Shown: positions 57,699 to 64,000 of the stretch, piece by piece
How the letters are laid out: each line of letters opens with the position of its first letter
How positions within the stretch are numbered: position 1 is the stretch's first letter
Origin: Rhodovulum sp. 12E13
GTDB taxonomy: Bacteria; Pseudomonadota; Alphaproteobacteria; Rhodobacterales; Rhodobacteraceae
Direction: 5' to 3'
DNA length: 64,000 nt
Assembly: GCF_003340565.1 (NCBI RefSeq)
Contig: NZ_QPLK01000012.1
Coordinates: forward strand, 59,119 to 123,118
Position numbers and translations under genes: made by a program
Notes under the pieces: model-generated
Databases searched by the model: none
What the model saw: only the letters and a program-made list of their open reading frames with translations
Told to the model about the DNA's origin: nothing

Positions 57699-59138
57699 TC
57701 ATTCCGCGGCGATGGTCTGCCGCTCGGCGAAGCTGGCCAGCATCGCCTCTGCCGCCTCGCGCCCGTCGCGGATCGCCCAGACGACCAGCGAGGCGCCGCG
57801 CACGATGTCGCCCACCGCGTAGACGCCGGGCAGGCTGGTGGCGTGGGTGCGGAAATCGGCCTTGATCGTGCCCCAGCGCGTCACCTCGAGCTCGGGCTGG
57901 TCGAACATGGTCACCATCTCCTCGGGCTCGAAGCCGAGCGCCTTGATGACCAGGTCGGCCTCCTCGACATAGTCCCCTCCCTCGATCACCTCGGGCGCCT
58001 GACGGCCGGTTGCGTCGGGGGCGCCGAGGCGCATCCGCTGCACCAGCACGCCCGACACGGCGCCCCCCTCCTCGGTGAAGCCCTTGGGCGCGGTCAGCCA
58101 CTCGAACTGCACGCCCTCTTCCTCGGCATTGGCCACCTCGCGCTGCGAGCCCGGCATGTTGGCCCGGTCACGGCGGTAGAGGCATTTCACGCTGGTCGCC
58201 CCCTGACGGACAGCTGTGCGCACGCAGTCCATCGCGGTGTCGCCGCCGCCGATGACGACGACGCGCTTGCCCGCCGCATTCAGCTCGCCCGAGTCGAACT
58301 CGGGCACGCTGTCGCCGAAGCCGACGCGGTTCGACGCGGTGAGGTAGTCGATGGCGCGCACGATGCCGGCCGAGTCGACGTTGGGCATCTGAAGCGCGCG
58401 CGACTTGTAGACGCCGGTGGCGATCAGCACCGCGTCGTGCTTCTCGCGGATCTCGGCGAAGGTGACGTCTGTTCCGACGTCGCAGTTGAGCACGAAGGTC
58501 ACGCCACCGTCGGCGAGCTGGTCGTTGCGGCGGGTCACCACCTCCTTCTCCAGCTTGAAGCCGGGGATGCCGTAGACCATCAGGCCGCCCGCGCGGTCGT
58601 AGCGGTCGTACACGGTGACCTGCACGCCCTGCCGGCGCAGCATGTCGGCCGCGGCGAGGCCGCCGGGCCCCGCGCCGATGATGCCGACCGACTCGGCCCG
58701 CTCCTGCGCCGGGCGGATAGGCTTGACCCAGCCCTCGTCCCACGCGGTGTCGGTGATGTATTTCTCGACCGCCCCGATGGTGACCGTGCCGTGGCCCGAC
58801 TGCTCGATCACGCAGTTGCCCTCGCACAGCCGGTCCTGCGGGCAGATACGGCCGCAGATCTCGGGAAAGGTGTTGGTCGCCTGGGAAAGCTCGTAGGCCT
58901 CTTCCAGCCGGCCCTCGGCGGTGAGCCGCAGCCAGTCGGGGATGTTGTTGTGCAGAGGGCAATGCGTCTGACAGTAGGGCACGCCGCACTGGCTGCAGCG
59001 GCCCGCCTGCTCGGCGGCCTTCTCGCGCGCATACTCGGCGTAGATCTCGTGGAAATCGTGCGCGCGCAGGTCGGGAGGCCGCTTCTCCGGCATCTCCTTT
59101 TCCACGCTGACGAACTGGAGCATCCGCTGCTTCGACAT
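57699..59138 (-). CDS. gltD: glutamate synthase (NADPH) small subunit
   Basis: 479 residues from the ATG with AGGAGG upstream. Two N-terminal cysteine groups (CSQCGVPYCQTHC and CGRICPQDRLCEGNC) hold 4Fe-4S clusters. The FAD site GAGPGGLAAADMLRRQG and NADPH site VIGGGDTAMDCVRTA follow. It feeds electrons from NADPH to GltB. Gene order gltD-gltB on the minus strand; the 208-base gap to the divergent uppP holds GTCAG-type repeats that may be operators. Confidence 0.97.
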   Translation of the reverse strand: MSKQRMLQFVSVEKEMPEKRPPDLRAHDFHEIYAEYAREKAAEQAGRCSQCGVPYCQTHCPLHNNIPDWLRLTAEGRLEEAYELSQATNTFPEICGRICPQDRLCEGNCVIEQSGHGTVTIGAVEKYITDTAWDEGWVKPIRPAQERAESVGIIGAGPGGLAAADMLRRQGVQVTVYDRYDRAGGLMVYGIPGFKLEKEVVTRRNDQLADGGVTFVLNCDVGTDVTFAEIREKHDAVLIATGVYKSRALQMPNVDSAGIVRAIDYLTASNRVGFGDSVPEFDSGELNAAGKRVVVIGGGDTAMDCVRTAVRQGATSVKCLYRRDRANMPGSQREVANAEEEGVQFEWLTAPKGFTEEGGAVSGVLVQRMRLGAPDATGRQAPEVIEGGDYVEEADLVIKALGFEPEEMVTMFDQPELEVTRWGTIKADFRTHATSLPGVYAVGDIVRGASLVVWAIRDGREAAEAMLASFAERQTIAAE

Positions 59139-59190
59139 GAGCACCTCCTCCTGACCCGCGCGACATACTCTGGCTGCGCGGGGAAATAAA

Positions 59191-59291
59191 GTCAGAATAG
59201 TTGACCCGAAACCTCTTTCTGAGAGCCGCCACGGTCGAGGCCACCGTCTGAACGAGAAAAAATGGTCAGCATAACTTCCATAAATGCTGAC
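59191..59291. promoter_or_regulatory. cluster of GTCAG-type repeats between gltD and uppP
   Basis: GTCAGAAT at 59191, GTCAGCAT at 59265 and its inverted copy ATGCTGAC at 59284 lie within 101 bases. The last two form a palindrome with perfect 8-base arms, and GTCAGAATAGTTGAC (59191-59205) has 4-base inverted ends. Such spacing suggests binding sites for a regulator of gltD, uppP or both. Confidence 0.45.
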
Positions 59292-59346
59292 TTTCAGGCA
59301 TCGCGGCCCCGCCATATACCGCCCTCGACAAGCCGGAGATCGCCCC

Positions 59347-60150
59347 GTGTCGCTCCTTCATCTCGTCCTCGTCGCTCTTGTCCAGGGCATCACCGAGTTT
59401 CTGCCGGTCTCGTCGTCGGGGCACCTGATCCTGCTGCCACGCCTCACCGGGCTGCAGGACCAGGGCCTGGTGATCGACGTGGCGGTGCATGTCGGCACGC
59501 TCGGCGCCGTCGTGCTCTACTTCTGGCGCGACGTGCGAAAGGTGCTGCACGGCACCGGGCGGCTGCTCCGCGGCAAGGTCGACACGCAGTCGGCCTTTCT
59601 CGCGCTCTGCCTCGTCACGGCGACGGTGCCGGTGGTGATCGCCGGCGCCGCGCTCGCGCTTCTCGACCTGACCGAGGCGCTGCGCTCGATCGCCGTGATC
59701 GGCTGGACGATGCTGATCTTCGGGATCGTCCTGTGGTGGGCCGACACGAAGAGCCCGCAGCACCGCCGCGCCGCGCAGTGGACGCTCAAGGACGCCGCGA
59801 TCATGGGGCTCTGGCAGGTGCTGGCGCTGATCCCGGGCACCTCGCGCTCCGGCATCACGATCACCGCGGGCCGCGCCCTGGGCTACGAGCGGCACGAGGC
59901 GGCACGGCTGGCGATGCTCATGTCGATCCCCACGATCGCCGCGTCGGGCCTCGTGGTGGCCGTCGACGTCGCGGCCGAGGCCGACTGGGCCGCGGCGCGC
60001 GATGGCGTTCTCGCCGCCGCCCTCGCCTTCGTCTCGGCGCTGCTCGCGCTCGCGGTGATGATGCGGCTGGCCAAGCGGATCAGCTTCACGCCCTACGTGG
60101 TCTACCGCGTCGGGCTCGGCCTCGTCCTGCTCTGGATCGCCTATACCTGA
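59347..60150 (+). CDS. uppP: undecaprenyl-diphosphatase UppP (BacA)
   Basis: 267 residues with about eight membrane helices. Signature motifs ALVQGITEFLPVSSSGHL and PGTSRSGITITAGR are intact. It dephosphorylates undecaprenyl diphosphate for lipid carrier recycling in peptidoglycan synthesis. The GTG at 59347 is the likely start: GGAG lies eight bases upstream and the extra upstream residues do not fit. Its stop directly abuts the stop of the convergent next gene. Confidence 0.95.
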   Translation: MSLLHLVLVALVQGITEFLPVSSSGHLILLPRLTGLQDQGLVIDVAVHVGTLGAVVLYFWRDVRKVLHGTGRLLRGKVDTQSAFLALCLVTATVPVVIAGAALALLDLTEALRSIAVIGWTMLIFGIVLWWADTKSPQHRRAAQWTLKDAAIMGLWQVLALIPGTSRSGITITAGRALGYERHEAARLAMLMSIPTIAASGLVVAVDVAAEADWAAARDGVLAAALAFVSALLALAVMMRLAKRISFTPYVVYRVGLGLVLLWIAYT

Positions 60151-61149
60151 TCAGCCGAACCCGCCGCGCTTGCCGCGCAGTTGCTTGGCCGAGGCCTTGG
60201 AGCGCGCGTATTGTCCGGAGGGCCGGAAACGCCAGAGATACTCGGGCAACACCCCCTCCATCGAGATCGGCCGGATGCCGAGGTCGTCGAAGGTCTTGGT
60301 GCGGCCCGACACCACGTTGTCGACCGCGAGGTTGCGCACCTGGTCGAGCGTGAGCGGCCCCGAGATCAGCCCCAGGCTCAGCCGGTTGAGCAGATCGAAG
60401 CCGGCGCCCATGCCGCGCGCCGCCCAGAACGGCACGTTGACGATCAGCCGCTTGCGCTCGATGACCTGCAGCATCAGCTCCATCAGCTCGCGGAAGGTGT
60501 CGACATCCGGCCCGCCCAGCTCGTACACGCCCGGCGCGCACTCGGCCTCGATCGCCCGCATCGCCGCTGCCGCCACGTCATCGACATAGACCGGCTGGAA
60601 CTTCGTGCGCGCGCCGACGATCGGCAGGACCGGGCTCGACCGGGCCATGGCGCCGAAACGGTTGAAGAACTCGTCCTCGTTGCCGAACACGATCGAGGGC
60701 CGCAGGATGACGGCGCGCGGGCGGTGCTCCAGCACGGCCGACTCGCCCCTGGCCTTCGTGCGGGCGTATTCGCTCGCAGACCGCTCGTCGGCCCCGATGG
60801 CCGAGACCTGCACGAAGCGCTCGACCCCCTCTTCGGCGGCGAGCCGCGCCGCGCGCTCGGCCCCCTCGATCTGCACCGCCCTGAACGTGTTCTTGCCCTG
60901 CGGCGCGAGGATGCCCACGCAGTTGACCGCCGCGTCGGCGTGGCGCAGCGCGAGGCGCACCGAGGCGTCGTCGCGCAGGTTGCAGCCCACGGGTTCGACC
61001 TGCCCGACCACGCCGTAGGTGCGCACGAAGATCGCCTCTTCCGGCCGGCGCACCGCCACGCGCACCCGCCAGCCCGCTTTGGCGGCCCGCCGCGCGATGT
61101 AGCGGCCGATGAAGCCCGAGCCTCCGAAGATCGTCAGCAGCCTGGTCAT
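60151..61149 (-). CDS. NDUFA9-like NAD(P)-binding protein (complex I-associated SDR)
   Basis: 332 residues. An atypical SDR: FGGSGFIGRYIARRAAKAGW binds nucleotide, then VNCVGILAPQGKNTF, SAIGADERSASEYARTKARG and LRPSIVFGNEDEFFNRF. These match the alphaproteobacterial homologue of mitochondrial complex I subunit NDUFA9. It may stabilise complex I or handle quinone-related chemistry; the nuo genes are not here. It converges with uppP with no intervening base. Confidence 0.85.
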   Translation of the reverse strand: MTRLLTIFGGSGFIGRYIARRAAKAGWRVRVAVRRPEEAIFVRTYGVVGQVEPVGCNLRDDASVRLALRHADAAVNCVGILAPQGKNTFRAVQIEGAERAARLAAEEGVERFVQVSAIGADERSASEYARTKARGESAVLEHRPRAVILRPSIVFGNEDEFFNRFGAMARSSPVLPIVGARTKFQPVYVDDVAAAAMRAIEAECAPGVYELGGPDVDTFRELMELMLQVIERKRLIVNVPFWAARGMGAGFDLLNRLSLGLISGPLTLDQVRNLAVDNVVSGRTKTFDDLGIRPISMEGVLPEYLWRFRPSGQYARSKASAKQLRGKRGGFG

Positions 61150-61347
61150 TGCGTGCTCCCCATGCGCGCGGCGTTGCTCGCCCCGGCAGTATAGGGCCGC
61201 GCGACGCAGGACAACCAGCCGCTCCGTCGCGCCCGCCGGCCGCCCGGGCCGCGCAGTCGCACCGCCCGACCGTCGGCACGGTTTGCGCCGTATCAGGCAG
61301 GCCACGGGGCTTCGCGGCCGCCACTCCCGAAGGCCCGGGAAAGGGCG

Positions 61348-61376
61348 TTGACACCCGTTCGGACGAGGCCTAAAGA
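61348..61376 (+). promoter_or_regulatory. promoter of tRNA-Leu
   Basis: A consensus -35 TTGACA (61348-61353), a 17-base spacer and TAAAGA (61371-61376), 17 bases before the tRNA. The rest of the 244-base gap from the NDUFA9-like gene shows nothing else. Confidence 0.8.
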
Positions 61377-61393
61377 CCGGCCTCACGACACCG

Positions 61394-61480
61394 GCCCAGG
61401 TGGCGGAACTGGTAGACGCGCTAGCTTCAGGTGCTAGTGCCCGTACGGGCGTGGAGGTTCGAGTCCTCTCCTGGGCACCA
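61394..61480 (+). tRNA. tRNA-Leu(CAG)
   Basis: 87 bases including an encoded CCA end. The acceptor GCCCAGG pairs with CCTGGGC. The anticodon stem CTAGC/GCTAG encloses loop TTCAGGT with anticodon CAG (61428-61430). A long variable arm (CCCGTACGGG region) and TTCGAGT T-loop fit a class II leucine tRNA. An integrase gene starts 62 bases downstream, so its 3' end is the likely attachment site of the element to the right. Confidence 0.97.
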
Positions 61481-61542
61481 ATCCCCCAAGTTAACCCTCT
61501 GGCTCTCCTCAGCTTTTCACAGGCTGACCGGAGGCGTAGTAC

Positions 61543-61965
61543 ATGCCGGAGTACCAAACCGTCCCCTTCACATTCGAGAAGCAGGGGGTCTTCTACTTCA
61601 CGCGACGGGTCCCGAGCGACCTGCGAGACCACTACACGAGCGGCAAGATTTCCTTCTCGCTGAGGACGAGGTCCGCCTCGGTGGCCAGAGCGCGGGCACT
61701 GAAAGCATCGCAGCAACTCGACGAGCATTGGCACTTCCTGCGGATGCACAGCATGGACCTGCCGGGTAAGCACCTCCTCAGGATGGGCGGGTCTCGTCCC
61801 ATCGCCATGCCTGGGTCGCCCTTGGCCCAGCCTGAGACAGAGGAGCAGGGGATCAGCCTCAGCGAGGCCGTCGCGCTCTACTTGCGGCTCAAGGGAGCGA
61901 ACCGCCCTGCCACCTTCCACAGGGCTGCAGAGCGGTCGTGCGGCTACGTTGACCTGCTCCCCTGA
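61543..61965 (+). pseudogene. tyrosine-type site-specific integrase, truncated by an IS
   Basis: The first about 136 codons of a phage-type integrase remain: FTFEKQGVFYFTRRVPSDLR and SFSLRTRSASVARARAL match the N-terminal arm-binding domain of Rhodobacteraceae integrases, followed by the beginning of the core-binding domain (SLSEAVALYLRLKG). The frame then runs into the IS left end and stops there. The catalytic Arg/His/Tyr domain is missing and is not found beyond the IS. Its place just after tRNA-Leu marks the left end of an integrated element. Confidence 0.85.
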
Positions 61966-61971
61966 TTGTCC
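61950..61971 (+). repeat. left inverted repeat of the IS
   Basis: TGACCTGCTCCCCTGATTGTCC pattern in 22 bases: begins TGACCTGCTCCCCTGA and ends TGTCC, pairing with the right end apart from one mismatch and a one-base gap with a change near the middle. Confidence 0.85.
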
Positions 61972-61975
61972 TCGC

Positions 61976-62836
61976 TCAAAGGGAGAGTCTGTTCCGGGTT
62001 TGGTCCTTCTCTGACCGGTTGCGATATTCCCGCGGGGTGAGGCCGTCGAGGCTCGTGTGCGGGCGGTGATGGTTGTAGTCGTCGCGCCATGCCGCGATCA
62101 AATGGCGGGCATGGCGCAAGCCGGCGAAGAGATGCTCGTTGAGGCATTCGTCGCGGAGCCGGCCGATGAAGCTCTCGACGAACCCGTTCTGCATGGGCTT
62201 GCCCGGGGCGATGTAGTGCCATTCGACCTTCCGTTCCTCCTGCCATTTCAGGATGGCGTTCGAGGTCAGTTCGGTGCCGTTGTCGCTGACCACCAGGCAG
62301 GGGTATCCACGGGTCTCGGCGATCCGGTCCAGTTCTCGCGCTACGCGCTGCCCAGACAGCGACGTGTCCACGACCGTCGCGAGGCATTACCGGCTGAAGT
62401 CGTCGATCACGCACAGCACCCGGAACCGCCGCCCGCAGGACAATGCGTCCGACACGAAGTCGAGGCTCCAGCGCTGGTTCGGCCCCTGCGGGATCGCCAT
62501 GGGCGCGCGCGTGCCGAGCGCGCGTTTCCGTCCGCCCCGCTTGCGCACCGTGAGCTTCTCCTCGCGGTAGATGCGATACAGCTTCTTCCAGTTCACCTCC
62601 CACCCCTCTCGTCGCAGCAGGATATGCAGGCGCCGGTAGCCGAACCGCCGGCGCTCGGCCGACAACTCGCGCAGCCGCGTGCGCAAAGGCGCGTCGCCGT
62701 CGCGCCGGGAGCGATAGCGGTAGACCCGCGGATCGATGCCCACGAGCGCGCAGGCGCGCCTCTGCGAGTATCCCTTCTCGGCGATGGCCCAGCTCACGGC
62801 GGATCTCCTCGAGCCGGGCTTCAGAAGTTTTTTCCG
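61976..62836 (-). pseudogene. IS transposase orfB, interrupted by a nonsense codon
   Basis: The DDE integrase part of an IS3-type transposase. First Asp in RWSLDFVSDAL, second in [12 protein letters not shown], Glu in [14 protein letters not shown]. After VIDDFSR an in-frame TAA (62387-62389) replaces what is normally a Glu codon, and the frame continues unchanged with [15 protein letters not shown]. The product would lack the second Asp and the Glu, so this copy is probably unable to transpose by itself. It is made by a -1 shift from orfA. Confidence 0.85.
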
Positions 62837-63087
62837 AGCATCTCGCGCAGGGCCGACACGTCCATCATCGACTCGGCGAGCAGCTTCTTGAGGCGCGCGT
62901 TCTCCTCCTCCAGCGCCTTCAGCCGCTTCGCGTCGGACACCTCCATGCCGCCATACCTCGACCGCCACTTGTAGAACGTCGGCTCGCTCACGCCGTGCTT
63001 CCGGCAGAGGTCCCTCGCGCTCAGGCCCGCCTGGTGCTCCTTCAGGATGCCGATGATCTGTTCGTCGCTGAACCTCGATCGCTTCAT
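62821..63087 (-). CDS. IS transposase orfA (helix-turn-helix protein)
   Basis: 88 residues. MKRSRFSDEQIIGILKEHQA, DLCRKHGVSEPTFYKW (HTH) and a leucine-zipper-like end (RLKALEEENARLKKLLAE) match OrfA of IS407-type elements. The slippery heptamer A AAA AAC (minus strand, 62833-62827) just before its TGA lets ribosomes shift -1 into orfB. Confidence 0.93.
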   Translation of the reverse strand: MKRSRFSDEQIIGILKEHQAGLSARDLCRKHGVSEPTFYKWRSRYGGMEVSDAKRLKALEEENARLKKLLAESMMDVSALREMLGKNF

Positions 63088-63128
63088 CGTCCGTCTCCTC
63101 TGTCGAGGAACAGACTACCTCAGATCGC

Positions 63129-63151
63129 GGACATTTCAGGGGATCAGGTCA
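63129..63151 (-). repeat. right inverted repeat of the IS
   Basis: On the minus strand it begins TGACCTGATCCCCTGA and ends ATGTCC, the partner of the left end at 61950-61971. Confidence 0.85.
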
Positions 63152-63157
63152 GAGATC

Positions 63158-63940
63158 ATGCCCGGTTCGTGTTCGACATTCTCGGAGTTCCGAGAAGCTC
63201 ATGCGAAAGCCGCGGCGGTCAAGGAGTCATTCACGTATACCAAGAACGGGAAGACAACCAGACGCCGCCGCAAGCTCCGAAGCGACGCAGCCAGTCTTTA
63301 CACCAGCGTCATCTCGCTTCCTGTACTCACGGCCGATGCGCTCGAGGATCCGGACCTCAAGAAGAAATGCCTCGACGTTCTCGGCGAGGCCTTCGAGTTC
63401 GAGCGCAAGCGGTTGGAGAGGTGCGGCGGACAGCTCGGGATGGCTGTCATTCACTGGGACGAGAAGCATTTTCACATGCACATTCTCGGTCTCGATCCGA
63501 AACGCGGGCGTGTTGACCATCTTCACCCTGGGCGGGCATTAAAGAAGGCGCGAACCGAGGAGCTTCAGGCAAGCGAGAATTCGAAGAGTAAGATCAACAA
63601 GGCGGGCGACCGTGCCTATTGGGACGCGATGCGCAGATACCAGGCTGATATCCACGAGGCGGTCTTTTCGAAGGCCGGGCTCCTGCGTTTCGGGCCGCGC
63701 CGAGAGCGGTTGAGCACATCAGAATACAAGCGGAAGAAAGCCGCCGCTCGTGAGACTGCGGAATTGCAGCAGAAGCACGCAGATCTCAGCGGATCCATGG
63801 GTGATATGCAGCTCGAGATGGTCATGACCGCGCACGAGAGAACGCGCATCGAACAGCAGGCATTGGTCGTACATGTCCCATCCCGGATGATCACATCGAC
63901 TCTCGCCGACGGGCACTGTTCGTGGCACGCTCGATCCTGA
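63158..63940 (+). pseudogene. MobV-type (Mob/Pre) relaxase, probably 5'-truncated
   Basis: About 260 codons remain after the IS. The relaxase metal-binding motif is seen as AVIHWDEKHFHMHILGLDP, the IHWDE-x3-HxH form of plasmid Mob/Pre relaxases, followed by a helical Lys/Glu-rich region. The frame is open back into the IS, so the true N-terminus, including the first conserved motif, appears lost; the ATG at 63158 could be used secondarily. Relaxases nick DNA at oriT to start conjugal transfer. GC is about 50-58% in sample lines, far below the chromosome. The last 25 residues look out of frame, so the 3' end may also be damaged. Confidence 0.65.
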
Positions 63941-64000
63941 GCGAGGTTCTGGTCGGGGGGCGGGCATGCTGATCTCTCTTCACAAGCAGGCGACGACAAC

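Larger units (their letters stand above)
61950..63151 (-). mobile_element. IS3-family insertion sequence, IS407-like group
   Basis: 1202 bases, bounded by imperfect inverted repeats starting TGACCTG. It carries orfA and orfB on the minus strand with a -1 frameshift site. Flanking four bases are ACGT on the left and GAGA on the right, so there is no target duplication. Group assignment is from the orfA sequence and size. Confidence 0.9.

Noticed and set aside
63616..63999. Minus-strand frame over the relaxase region
   Set aside because: Antisense to the relaxase motif region, Cys/Ser-rich without a family.

Overview
The window is chromosomal DNA of a high-GC alphaproteobacterium, most likely family Rhodobacteraceae (Roseobacter/Rhodobacter side). 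The evidence is the gene content and order (SDR-uvrC-pgsA-moaD-moaE; pheT/pheS with rplT-rpmI and pyk; a MoxR-DUF58-BatA/DUF4159 operon; DUF1244, DUF1285, DUF1523, DUF3775 and DUF5765 proteins), a Hint-domain protein and an RTX protein of types common in that family, and short intergenic repeats of a kind I associate with it. The genus cannot be named from the sequence alone.

Layout. 1-3.1 kb: the end of an RND permease, then an OmpA-like protein overlapping a small membrane-anchored coiled-coil protein. 3.2-10.7 kb, minus strand: housekeeping genes for molybdopterin synthase, phosphatidylglycerophosphate synthase, UvrC, a pteridine-reductase-like SDR, a Na/Ca antiporter, a zinc-ribbon microprotein and an S49 peptidase, with a Hint protein inserted in the run. 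10.9-13 kb, plus strand: a CueR-type regulator and an RhlE-type helicase. 13-19.8 kb, minus strand: four overlapping genes, MoxR ATPase, DUF58, BatA/DUF4159 and a membrane amidotransferase-like protein. 19.9-31 kb: stress, fasciclin and translation genes (pheT, pheS, rplT, rpmI), pyk and N-formylglutamate amidohydrolase, with a loose group of small orphan ORFs at 24.6-26.1 kb. 31-36 kb: small stress proteins (HspQ, CutA, CspA, Hsp20) and small membrane or lipoproteins. 36-38.3 kb: a saccharopine dehydrogenase pair.

38.4-48.2 kb is the main catabolic locus. A palindromic TetR-type operator and a promoter precede an acyl-CoA ligase, an unknown secreted protein and a complete branched-chain-amino-acid-type (HAAT) ABC importer: two ATPases, two permeases and a binding protein, with hairpin repeats between the genes. 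RNA 2',3'-cyclic phosphodiesterase (ThpR) and a degenerate helix-hairpin-helix glycosylase follow. 48.3-53 kb holds a secreted glycosidase/RTX protein, a GST, MtgA and a lower-GC, probably acquired methyltransferase. 53-61.1 kb holds glutamate synthase (gltD-gltB), uppP and an NDUFA9-like protein.

The right edge (61.4-64 kb) is the start of an integrated element at tRNA-Leu(CAG). A truncated tyrosine-integrase gene, a complete IS3/IS407-type insertion sequence whose orfB carries a nonsense codon, and a truncated MobV-type relaxase are joined. No target duplication flanks the IS, which suggests an IS-mediated deletion.

I saw no CRISPR array, phage structural module or obvious new defence system. 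The least-explained items are the operator-controlled ligase/transporter operon with its unknown secreted protein, the intergenic hairpin repeats, the GTCAG-type repeats before gltD and the chimeric island junction. All domain calls are by eye; no database search was run.
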